A stretch of 55,013 nt of DNA, taken from contig JABGOP010000001.1 of the NCBI GenBank assembly GCA_018645365.1, forward strand, positions 1 to 55,013, written 5' to 3'. Below the pieces are notes generated by a model. That model had not been told where the DNA came from. It worked only from the letters and a program-made list of their open reading frames with translations, and made no database searches. Below, one piece after another: positions 15,660-24,300 of this stretch. The position numbers and the translations under genes are program-made. This stretch comes from Candidatus Cloacimonadota bacterium (lineage in GTDB: Bacteria; Cloacimonadota; Cloacimonadia; Cloacimonadales; TCS61). Position 1 is the first letter of the stretch, and each line of letters starts with the position of its first letter.

Positions 15660-15679
15660 TAACCTTTTTATTAAGGTTA
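15660..15679 (-). promoter_or_regulatory. Hairpin between rrf2 and hcp
   Basis: TAACCTT and AAGGTTA form a 7-bp perfect stem with a 6-nt AT spacer, directly after the rrf2 stop and just before the hcp RBS. There is no T-run, so it is more likely an mRNA processing or stabilising hairpin, or an operator, than a terminator. Confidence 0.4.
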
Positions 15680-15680
15680 T

Positions 15681-16094
15681 CTATTTTTCTTTTTTTAAAA
15701 AATCTACTAATTTAATTTTATTCATTGCTTTGTTCAACTCTTGCGAAATGGAACACAATGAAACTCCGTAAATACAATTTTCTGCATCGCATTCTCTTTT
15801 TGAAAAGGGGCAAGTTGTCTTTTTTATTTTCCCTTCTATCGTCTCGAAAATATCCAAAAAACTAATATTTTCTACATCGCTACACATTTCAAATCCACCC
15901 GCTGGACCGCGTACAGATTTCACAATTGATGCTTTACTTAGTTGCTGAAATATTTTGGAAAGATGTGCTTCCGAAGCTTGCAATTCGTTTGCCAATTTTT
16001 TGATATTCAATCTATTTGGAAATTCTTTGGCAACGATAACTAAACCTCGCAACGCCAATGAAACTCCTTCTGACAAATTAATTAAATTACTCAT
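15681..16094 (-). CDS. Rrf2-family iron-sulfur transcriptional regulator
   Basis: 137 residues with the Rrf2 winged helix (LSEGVSLALRGLVIVAKEFPNRLNIKKLA..., wing SVRGPAGGFEM). The C-terminal cysteines are Cys95, Cys102, Cys107 and Cys114. Rrf2 regulators such as NsrR and IscR sense NO, redox state or Fe-S status through a cluster held by cysteines in this region. Next to hcp, an NsrR-like NO-sensing repressor is the best guess. The promoter contains a GTATT-CA-AATAC palindrome over the -10, related to the larger palindrome in front of the cupin operon, so it probably regulates itself, hcp and that operon. RBS AAAGGATG. Confidence 0.92.
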   Translation of the reverse strand: MSNLINLSEGVSLALRGLVIVAKEFPNRLNIKKLANELQASEAHLSKIFQQLSKASIVKSVRGPAGGFEMCSDVENISFLDIFETIEGKIKKTTCPFSKRECDAENCIYGVSLCSISQELNKAMNKIKLVDFLKKEK

Positions 16095-16121
16095 AACACA
16101 TCCTTTCTATATTTATATTCT

Positions 16122-16157
16122 GGTATTCAAATACTTATTTAGTATCTTTCTTGTCAA
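16122..16157 (-). promoter_or_regulatory. Promoter and putative Rrf2 operator of rrf2-hcp
   Basis: Minus strand: TTGACA (16152-16157), 18 nt, TATTTG (16128-16133). The -10 lies in the palindrome GTATTTGAATAC (16123-16134). The geometry matches the cupin promoter at 19766-19808, where TATTTG also lies at the centre of the palindrome. Confidence 0.6.
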
Positions 16158-16180
16158 TTCTTTTTTTTAGAAAATCTAAA

Positions 16181-16423
16181 TTAATAATCAATTCCAGCTG
16201 CCTGAACATTACTGGCATCGAAAGCGTGACAAGGTGTTACCGCATAAACCATCTTACATTTGGGGCATTTATCCTCGAAATTTACCATCTCAAAAGTGCT
16301 TCCACACTCCACACATTTAATTTCTAAAGGCATCGGCATAGGCTGAAGAGCAAACCCCATTTGTCTAACTTTATCAACTACCTGCATTCCATTTTCAAAA
16401 CTTCCACCACATCCATCGTGCAT
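16181..16423 (-). CDS. Small zinc-ribbon protein
   Basis: 80 residues. Cys37-x2-Cys40 and Cys53-x2-Cys56 (CVECG...CPKC) make a zinc ribbon or rubredoxin-like knuckle. Additional Cys5 and Cys65 and several His residues could bind metal. The N-terminus is Gly/Met-rich. It ends the operon that begins with the cupin gene, 25 nt after the ABC ATPase gene, with RBS AAAAGGAG. Its role is unknown; in this context a metal- or cluster-handling partner of the GTPase and ATPase is plausible. Confidence 0.75.
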   Translation of the reverse strand: MHDGCGGSFENGMQVVDKVRQMGFALQPMPMPLEIKCVECGSTFEMVNFEDKCPKCKMVYAVTPCHAFDASNVQAAGIDY

Positions 16424-16448
16424 AATTATCTCCTTTTTTTGTTAAGTA

Positions 16449-17456
16449 TTATTTTTTTAATATTTCGCCTTTTCTTAATCTAGAACGGAATGAAAGAAGT
16501 GTTCTATCGAGTTCTTCTAATTCGCTCAAAATTTCGCGTTCTTTATCTGTTGTTTCGATTATTTTATCAATTCCGCCATTTTTTATGACAATACGTTTAT
16601 CACCTAAAAGTGCTAAAATAGGGTCGTGTGTTGCCATCAAAACTATTTTATCTTCGGAAAGAAGCAAGTTCAAAGCCTCTTTTCTATCAATCCCTGCATT
16701 CTCAATTTCATCAATTAGGATAATCGGAGATTTACTGAGAATAGCAGTATCGGCAATCATCAGTGTGCGTGACTGTCCACCACTAAGGCTCGTAATCGGT
16801 GTATCTATCGTAAACTGTTCACCTGCAAGTTGATTTGCTTTTTCAATAATGCGATTAATTACATCCTCTTTATTTTCTACCATTCTACTTTCAGCGTGTA
16901 ACTCCACAAATTCGTAAACCGACAAATCCATTACGAAATTCATATTTTGTGAAAGTTGGGCTACCAATTTATCGGAAGATGAAAAACGCCATTTTGTGTC
17001 TGGTTTTGCTTCGTTCACCAAAATTTTACGATTTGTCGGTGTATCATTTTGTGCTACCCATTCGATGTCACCCAAAAGTCTGCTTTTTCCAGAACCAGTA
17101 GGACCCACAATGCAAATAATTTCGCCTTTTTTAATGGTAAATTTGTCGAATTTTTCTCTATTGCCAGATTTATCATTACCGGGCAAAATAGAAATCGATT
17201 GAACATTATCTTCTTCTTGTCCCAAAAATGCAATCATTTGGTTGATAAACTCAAAAATCTGCATTATGTAGCGTTCCCCATCGATTGCTTTATCTTCAAT
17301 TTCATCTTCATCGAAACTTGCAAAATATTCCGCAATTTCTAAATTCTCTTTGCTCGTAATATCCAAGTCATTATCTTCAAAAAATGAAATAAGAAAAGGA
17401 TAATCTTCGATAAGTTTTGAAATTTTTGTCTCTTTTATTCTATTTAAGGTTATCAT
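16449..17456 (-). CDS. ABC-type ATPase with N-terminal DUF1858-like region
   Basis: 335 residues. Residues ~10-45 (ISKLIEDYPFLISFFEDNDL) resemble the DUF1858/ScdA N-terminal motif, also present in the neighbouring solute-binding-like protein. The ABC domain has Walker A GPTGSGKS (118-125), signature LSGGQ, Walker B IILIDEIENAG and H-loop ATHD. There is no membrane-spanning permease gene in the cluster, so this is probably not an ordinary importer ATPase. Soluble relatives include SufC-like and PhrA-annotated ATPases. It lies 9 nt after the GTPase gene with RBS AGGAG. A role in energising metal or cofactor transfer is inference. Confidence 0.85.
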   Translation of the reverse strand: MITLNRIKETKISKLIEDYPFLISFFEDNDLDITSKENLEIAEYFASFDEDEIEDKAIDGERYIMQIFEFINQMIAFLGQEEDNVQSISILPGNDKSGNREKFDKFTIKKGEIICIVGPTGSGKSRLLGDIEWVAQNDTPTNRKILVNEAKPDTKWRFSSSDKLVAQLSQNMNFVMDLSVYEFVELHAESRMVENKEDVINRIIEKANQLAGEQFTIDTPITSLSGGQSRTLMIADTAILSKSPIILIDEIENAGIDRKEALNLLLSEDKIVLMATHDPILALLGDKRIVIKNGGIDKIIETTDKEREILSELEELDRTLLSFRSRLRKGEILKK

Positions 17457-17465
17457 TTCAATCTC

Positions 17466-18158
17466 CTAATCATCCAATTTCATTTTGCGAACATTACCCA
17501 TTTGGTAACTCTCGCCAATACGAGTTTCGCCCAAACAATATGAACATAATGCAGCTGGCATTGGGAAACGAAGTTCTTTACCTTTGAGTGAATCGACATG
17601 ATCTTCTTCACTGTAGAGTAGCGTGGAAAGCTCGAAGCTACCTTGACCGGTGAGACCATTGATGTGCATAATTGTAGCGGCAGGATTCACCGTGTTTACG
17701 CGTGATGCAAAAACTTCGCGTTCTGCCTGCGAAACAATGTCGCCTTTTGTGATCACCACAATATCAGCAGATTTAAGCATCGGACCAATTTTTTTGGGAG
17801 TGTTGATTCCACTTAAATTATCAATTACACAAATTGCCTTAATCCCTTTGATGTAAGGTGAACAGCGATTGCACAATCCCGCAGATTCACTGATGAGAAT
17901 GTCAAAATTATTATCCAAACCCCACTTCGTAATTTCTTCCACATTGCTCACAAAATAGTGATCGGGACAAAGTGCACCAGAAAGCCCTTTCTTGACAGGA
18001 ATCCCAGCTTTTTTATAGAGAATGTCATCATCTGTATAGAGACAATCAAATTTGGCAACTGCCACTTTTAAATTGCGTTTTTTCAAGGATTCAATCGTCT
18101 TCAAAATCACCGCAGTTTTACCCGATGAAGGTGGGCCTGAAACTGTAATCAAATTCAT
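17466..18158 (-). CDS. HypB/CobW-like P-loop GTPase
   Basis: 230 residues of the SIMIBI class. P-loop GPPSSGKT (8-15), a switch-like region with ESAGLCNRC (91-99) containing a CxxC next to the expected Mg/GTP site, and base-specificity motif TKGD (137-140). A second CxxC lies near the C-terminus (ALCSYCLGE). HypB, UreG and CobW-type GTPases deliver nickel, zinc or cobalt to client proteins, often through such cysteines. No hydrogenase, urease or B12 gene lies nearby, so the client is unknown. It starts 2 nt after the upstream stop with RBS AAAAGGAG and lies in the middle of the cupin operon. Confidence 0.82.
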   Translation of the reverse strand: MNLITVSGPPSSGKTAVILKTIESLKKRNLKVAVAKFDCLYTDDDILYKKAGIPVKKGLSGALCPDHYFVSNVEEITKWGLDNNFDILISESAGLCNRCSPYIKGIKAICVIDNLSGINTPKKIGPMLKSADIVVITKGDIVSQAEREVFASRVNTVNPAATIMHINGLTGQGSFELSTLLYSEEDHVDSLKGKELRFPMPAALCSYCLGETRIGESYQMGNVRKMKLDD

Positions 18159-18160
18159 AA

Positions 18161-19393
18161 TTACTCCTTTTCCAACTCGTTTTCAAACAGCATTTTGCAA
18201 TGCTTGATTAGTTTACTAATGTCATTTTTGTAGATGTAATCCCAGCCGAGCCACATAAATTTATTTTCTTTTGGAATACGATTGTCCACTTCGGGATGAA
18301 CAGATGGGAAAAGCCCACTGTGTGAAAGAATTTCTCCCACTTTTTTGGAAGCAAAGAAATCGACAATTGGTTGTAACTTTTCAATTTTTTCTTTTTTGGA
18401 AAGCATAAAAATTGGGCTTACAATCGCACCATCTTCTGGCCAAACTGCTATCATTGGTCCACCTTCTTTCACCATTTTTGTGAAAAAATATGGCATAATT
18501 GTGATAATCGGACGATTCTCTTTTTTCCGATTACTCTTCACCATTTGCGAAGGGTGCATCGATTCCAATAAACTGCGTCCCAATTTTTTCACACCTTCAT
18601 CACCATATTTTTTGTGAATATTCAGTAAAATTCCATTGAATAGATCGAAATCTCCTACTGGCAATGAAACGCGTTTTTCAAATTCTGGTTTCATAATATC
18701 TGCCCAAGTTTTTGGAACTGGCCTGTCCCCCAACTCTGTTTGATTGATGAGGAAAACTGCAGGAACCACGCCAATCATCGCATAATGATTTTTGGGGTCT
18801 TTCAGTTTCATCTCTTCAAAAAGTGAATTAAATTTTGGTAATTTTGTGGTATCTTCAAAAACTCCATTTCGCTTAAATTTACCAATCATCTCTTCATCGA
18901 AAAACATATCAAATCCAGCTGAAATAAAAAGATCTGGTAGTTGTTTTGCATCAGAAATACCAACGATATTTTTCTCTACCCAATCCAAACCCATCGATGC
19001 TGCTTTCAATTCGTGGTTAACACCAACGCCATTTTTCGCAGTAAAATCTTTCACAAAATTATTGAATTGTTCCAAAAGTGGAATACGCACTGGACACGGC
19101 AGCAATCCCACAATATCGAGTGCTTCAGTATCTGCACTTTTTACATTTGTAGCAAGCGTCGCATCGATGTTGTTATCGTTCTGTTCTATTGCTTCGATAA
19201 GAAGATTAGAAAAAGTTTTCAAATCTATTTGCTTCAGCATTAAAGCTATTTTCAAAGAGATCGATTTTGCAAATTTTTGGCGTTGCTCGACATCATTCAT
19301 TTGAGAAAATCCATTCGAAGTGAACACATCTACTGTTTCAGGATATTTTTCTACAATTTCTAAAAGAGTGCTATTCTCATCAAAATATTTCAT
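18161..19393 (-). CDS. DUF1858-like domain fused to solute-binding-protein-like domain, cytoplasmic
   Basis: 410 residues with no signal peptide or lipobox. Residues 1-~35 (STLLEIVEKYPETVDVFTSNGF) match the DUF1858/ScdA N-terminal motif; ScdA/YtfE proteins repair iron-sulfur clusters after nitrosative damage. Residues ~95-400 look like a type 2 periplasmic-binding fold of the iron-binding (FbpA-like) kind (VPKTWADIMKPEFEKRVSLP, YGDEGVKKLGRSLL, MLSKKEKIEKLQPIVDFFASKKVGEIL). A binding protein with no export signal is unusual and suggests an intracellular ligand. It lies between the cupin and GTPase genes. The ligand is unknown; iron or a cofactor is a guess. Confidence 0.78.
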   Translation of the reverse strand: MKYFDENSTLLEIVEKYPETVDVFTSNGFSQMNDVEQRQKFAKSISLKIALMLKQIDLKTFSNLLIEAIEQNDNNIDATLATNVKSADTEALDIVGLLPCPVRIPLLEQFNNFVKDFTAKNGVGVNHELKAASMGLDWVEKNIVGISDAKQLPDLFISAGFDMFFDEEMIGKFKRNGVFEDTTKLPKFNSLFEEMKLKDPKNHYAMIGVVPAVFLINQTELGDRPVPKTWADIMKPEFEKRVSLPVGDFDLFNGILLNIHKKYGDEGVKKLGRSLLESMHPSQMVKSNRKKENRPIITIMPYFFTKMVKEGGPMIAVWPEDGAIVSPIFMLSKKEKIEKLQPIVDFFASKKVGEILSHSGLFPSVHPEVDNRIPKENKFMWLGWDYIYKNDISKLIKHCKMLFENELEKE

Positions 19394-19401
19394 TTTACTA
19401 C

Positions 19402-19740
19402 CTATAACATTATTGTTTTCTTAGTAGGTTTTGGAAGTTTCATCACTAAAACGCGGATAACTTCATCAGTTTCATTGTAGATACAATGCGGAATATCTTT
19501 TGGACTTTCCACGATATCATCTTTTTTAACTTGAATTTTTTCTTCGCCAACTAAAATTGTTGGACTACCTTCCAAAATATAAAAAGCAACATCAACTGGT
19601 GTGATATGTTCTTTCAAAGACTCACCCGCTTTCAATAAAAGATGCATAATTTGTGCATCGTCTGTATCATACATTTTCGTAGCTTGTACACCGTGCGGAT
19701 TGTTCGCAATCCCTAGTTTTGTGTAATTTCTAATTTCCAT
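19402..19740 (-). CDS. Small cupin-domain protein
   Basis: 112 residues forming a single cupin barrel: motif 1 region GESLKEHITPVDVAFYILEGSPTI and motif 2 region DDIVESPKDIPHCIYNETDE. Some usual metal-binding His/Glu positions are kept (His in KEHITP and IPHCIY). The ATG at 19740 is chosen because AAAGGAG lies 7 nt upstream. It is the first gene of the operon, directly downstream of the perfect 11-bp inverted repeat over the promoter. It may be a metal-binding or small-molecule-sensing protein. Confidence 0.85.
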   Translation of the reverse strand: MEIRNYTKLGIANNPHGVQATKMYDTDDAQIMHLLLKAGESLKEHITPVDVAFYILEGSPTILVGEEKIQVKKDDIVESPKDIPHCIYNETDEVIRVLVMKLPKPTKKTIML

Positions 19741-19765
19741 TTTCAATCTCCTTTTGATTAAGTTT

Positions 19766-19808
19766 CTATTTAGGTACTCAAATACCTAAATAGGCATTTT
19801 CTTGTCAA
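19766..19808 (-). promoter_or_regulatory. Promoter and palindromic operator of the cupin operon
   Basis: CTATTTAGGTA (19766-19776) and TACCTAAATAG (19783-19793) form a perfect 11-bp inverted repeat with a 6-nt centre. On the minus strand TTGACA (19803-19808), then 18 nt, then TATTTG at the centre of the palindrome. A repressor bound here would cover the -10. The core GTATTTGAGTAC is close to the GTATTTGAATAC in front of rrf2. Confidence 0.75.
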
Positions 19809-19897
19809 GAAGTTTTTTTTGCTTTTGAAAAATAAAAAAATCTTGACGAACAAATCCATAAATAATATCAGTTCTCTAAATTAAATCTGGAGCGATT

Positions 19898-21367
19898 ATG
19901 AAAAAATATTTGAACATTGTTTTGCTATTTTTCACCATTATACTTTATGCTGAAAACAAAATTTCCATTTTTGAAGGCGGTAATCACTCCGTAAAATCAC
20001 ACCTTTATTTGAAAAATCCGTTTGCAAAAAATCGATTTTATACTGATTTGCAAAAATCGCCGACTGGCTTTACGGTTAATCCCGCTAATTTAGCATTTGT
20101 AAAAACAAAAATGTTTGAAATTGAAATGACTCCGTCAATTTCGCTAAATTTGAATAACTTATACGACCCACAAAGTAAAATTAATGGTATCGTTGATGAT
20201 GTTCTCGATAGTTTTGCAGACGACAATCTTTCACTAAATTATCCAAAAACGAGCATTGAAGGCGGACAAAAAGGTGGCATTCAGAATTTTGCGATGGCAT
20301 TTCCAATTCAAAATTATGGTGCATTGGGATTTTCTTTTTCGAACGATTTTCATTTCGATTTCAATTACATTGGCAACGGAATGGGAGGAGTTTTACGAGA
20401 CAGTACGAATTCTGAAGTTACAAAAGTAGCGATGGATATTGATATTTTTTCTAATTTAAGCATCGACATAAATAAGCTAAATCTCGGTTTTGGTGGAAAA
20501 ATTTATGAAAACTTAACATTTGGCACTGAAATTGGTTGGCTAAATTCATCTTTCGATGGAAATTTCGATGCTCAATTTGAAGGAATAATCCGTCAATACA
20601 GCGAAAGTTCAGATGTAACATTCATTTTCAATGATGCAGAAAATTTTCGCAACACACTTGATGATTCAATTCGGATAAATTTAAACGCAAATGCTTTGAG
20701 ATTTACAACTGGTTTGAATTATCAATATGAAAAATATCTTTTCGGTTTATCCTTCAAACCAAAAACAAAAGCTGATTTAAACGGAAATTTCCAAATCATT
20801 CAACACACTTTAGGTGCGTTAAACACAGATGCTTTAACCGGCGATTCTGACGAAGAAATGGTGAACGCTACCCTTTTTGAATTATCTAAAATGACCTACA
20901 CAAACCGCACAGAATATACTGGCAAAAACATTTATCTTTCCTATCCTGCTCAAATAGAATTTAGTGCGTTTTTGCAAGCGGCACACACAGAATTTTCGGT
21001 TTATTATTCTAAATTTTTGGGAGAATATGCGCTTCATTATGAGTGTGATATTTATGAAAACGGACGCGAAAAAAATGAGGATGGTGAGTTTGAAGATTAC
21101 GAAAAACATTCTGAAAAAGAATATGATTTCAGTATCAAGCCAAATCATCTTTTTGGTTTAGAGACTAATTTTCATCTATCAAAAAAACTGATTCTAAAAA
21201 TAGCTACCCAATTTTTAATTCTCACATCAACATCAGAAAAAACGCTATTTGTGCCATTTTTAGATACAGACTTAACTTACAATTTTTCTAATAATATTAG
21301 TGTGAATTTAGGTGTAATTTCATTTCCAAACCCAATTTTGAAATTCAGTACAATATATAACTTTTAG
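19898..21367 (+). CDS. Outer-membrane beta-barrel protein
   Basis: 489 residues. Signal peptide (MKKYLNIVLLFFTIILYAEN), then alternating hydrophobic and polar strands ending in an aromatic C-terminus (YNF), typical of outer-membrane barrels. VNPANLAFVKTKMFEIEMTPS and QNFAMAFPIQNYGALGFSF recall the FadL/PorV-like family. It lies 9 nt upstream of the giant repeat protein gene, which is followed by another PorV/PorQ-like gene, so the two barrels may assist secretion or anchoring of the giant protein. RBS GGAG. A TTGACG at about 19840 may be its -35 box. Confidence 0.75.
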   Translation: MKKYLNIVLLFFTIILYAENKISIFEGGNHSVKSHLYLKNPFAKNRFYTDLQKSPTGFTVNPANLAFVKTKMFEIEMTPSISLNLNNLYDPQSKINGIVDDVLDSFADDNLSLNYPKTSIEGGQKGGIQNFAMAFPIQNYGALGFSFSNDFHFDFNYIGNGMGGVLRDSTNSEVTKVAMDIDIFSNLSIDINKLNLGFGGKIYENLTFGTEIGWLNSSFDGNFDAQFEGIIRQYSESSDVTFIFNDAENFRNTLDDSIRINLNANALRFTTGLNYQYEKYLFGLSFKPKTKADLNGNFQIIQHTLGALNTDALTGDSDEEMVNATLFELSKMTYTNRTEYTGKNIYLSYPAQIEFSAFLQAAHTEFSVYYSKFLGEYALHYECDIYENGREKNEDGEFEDYEKHSEKEYDFSIKPNHLFGLETNFHLSKKLILKIATQFLILTSTSEKTLFVPFLDTDLTYNFSNNISVNLGVISFPNPILKFSTIYNF

Positions 21368-21376
21368 GATGTGATT

Positions 21377-24300
21377 ATGAAATATTTTATTATTATTTTT
21401 CTTTTAATTTCTACTTCGATTTTTGCAATTCAATTTGGCAATTCGCACGATAAAGGCGTCATCGAAAATGATGCGATTACCGAAGCTTCTGGTTTGGTCG
21501 AGAGTCGTAAAAACACGAATGTTTTTTGGACTCACAACGATTCCGGAGACGAAAATGTACTTTATGCCTTTAATGAAGGCGGTATACATTTGGGGACTTA
21601 CACAATTGATGATATCATAAATAGAGATTGGGAAGACATTGCCATCGCTATCATTGATAGTGAGCATTATCTTTTGGTCGGTGATATTGGCGATAACAAC
21701 TTAGCGTTTACAGAAAAACATATCTATCGCATCCCTGAGCCAGATGTGGATTACGAACAGATACCTGTTACAGAAACTATTTTTGGTACGGAAACAATTA
21801 CCGTTCAATATCCAAATGGAAACCATGATGCCGAGACCTTATTGTGTGACCCAACCACAAATGATCTTTACATTATTAGTAAACGATTTTCAAGCGAAGA
21901 GGGTGGCGTTGATTATCTATTCCGAGCCACTTATCCACAATCTACGGCCACAACTATTGAAATGGAAATCGTAGCAAATTTAGATTATCCCTCCACCTAC
22001 ATTCCGGGAGTTGGTTACGCTGGTGCAACGGGTGCCGAAATTTCTAACTCTGGTTTAGAAATTTTGGTCAAAACATATTCCCATACCTATTACTGGGAAC
22101 GCAATCTTGGACAAAACATTGATGATGTTTTTGAGAATGAACCGCTGAGTGTTACATATAGTCAAGAACCACAAGGCGAGGCTATTTGTTGGAAAATCGA
22201 CGGAATGGGATATTACACATTGAGTGAAGAATACGCTGGAATTCCGGCTCATCTATTTTTCTATCCGCGTGTTGATAACTACATCTCGCTTTCCGAAATC
22301 CCAACCGATTTATACAAAAGTGATGAACTATTTCAAGTTGAATGGCTTCCAGAAAATTTGGCAGGAGAGTTCTATTACTCCACTTCTCCAGGTGGTGAAG
22401 TAATTTCAAACTACACCGCATCTGGGCAAGTTGGAACAGGAAATATCGAAATTACTGCTGAAGATTTGGGAATTGGAACAGGTAATTATTATTGCGTAAT
22501 TCACAACAGTGAATACAATTACACATCTATCGAATTTTCTTTGATTATTGAAAGTTCTCAATCTACCCAAATGGTAAATCCAACAAATGGTTCAATAATT
22601 AATAATGAAATTCCTGTTTTTAGCTGGGAAGCAAATCCCGGCGTACCCTACTATTTTGTGGTAATTTCCGACCATCCATTTACCGTTGAAGAGGATGAAA
22701 ATGGTGAAACAATTATCGTGGGAATGCAACCAATTTGGCAAGCAGTAACTCCAAATACATCAATAAATTACGGCGACATTGACCCTTCGGGATATTTTGG
22801 TGGAAACGCTCCACCACTCGTAGCGGACACTGAATATAATTGGATTGTGGCGAATAATTATGGCAATGATCCGCTCTTCACTTCAAAAGTCATTTCGGCA
22901 CCATTTTCCTTTACCTTCGAAACAGAAAATTCAATCGAGCCACCAATTCTCATAACTCCAACCGATAATTCATTAATAAATGGGGATATTGCTTTTCATT
23001 GGAGCGAAGTTACGGACGCGATGACTTATCATATTTTTTTGTATGAAATAAGGAATGAGGGGGGGAATATCGGTCACTATTTGGTATGGGATCAAGTTAC
23101 CACAGACGAAACAGTAACTTGTTACGCCGCCGATTTTCTCGTAAATGCACATTTTATTTGGAAAGTAATCGCATCTGATGAACTGGGCGTTAGTGCATCA
23201 AGTGATGAATTTACTTTCCATTACAAAATCCCCATTGGAACGTTACAACTTCGCATCAGAGATCCACAAGGAAATGCGGTCAGTTTTGCAACTGCGGAAT
23301 TAGACCCCATCGACGGTTCTGGTGATAGTGTTCCTCTCGCCGTCAATGCAAATGGAAATGAAACCAAAATAATTCCACCCGGAGATTATTTTCTAACTTG
23401 CAGTAAAACTGGTTATGAAACTGCCGACAGCCTGATTACAATCACCGAAGATACCGATCTCGAATCTTCGCAAGGTGATGTTGTTATCACGATAATTCAA
23501 GAACATTCGCCTTCTCTATTTTATGGAGATGTTACAGATGAGGATGGAAATTTATTGGAAAATGTGGACATCTCTGCCATTAAGTCAAACGGCGACACAC
23601 GCACAACATCATCCAGTACAGGAAGTTATAATATTGGAGTCATCGAAGGTTTCTGGACGATTTCTGCAGACAAAGAAAGTTACACTCTCACTTCACCAAT
23701 CGAAGCATACATCAACACTGCTGAAAATATCCAATTGCCTAATGTCGAGATGTCGTTTAACGAAAAAACAGCCGAAGGTTATGTCAAAAATCTTGATGGA
23801 AATTCACTTTTTGGCGTTAATGTTACCGCTATAAATGGTAATATTGTCAGAAACAAAACCACCAATTCAAACGGATTTTTTCAATTTGAAGGTTTGAATA
23901 TTGGTAGTTGGACAATTTCCGCAGAAAAAGCAGGCTACTATTCACCGGGTGTAACGGTTATCGAAATTGATGCTACTTCGCCAGCCATTACCACACTCAA
24001 TGATATTTTATTAACCCCACAAGCAAATATCGTAATGGGCAATGTAAATAACGGCTTAGTGGGCGTGGATGATATTTTAGTAAAAGCTACTCCCGCCGCT
24101 GGACAACCCCATACAACGCTCACAAATCAATACGGAAATTACACTTTGAGTCTCCCCGCCGGTAATTTTGAAATAACCGCCATTCACGCAGGATTTTACA
24201 CCGATGAAATATATCAATTGAACTTGTCCGTTGCCGAAACACACGAAAATTTGAATTTCACATTAATTCAAAATGATGGTATGATTTGCGGAATCGTGAC

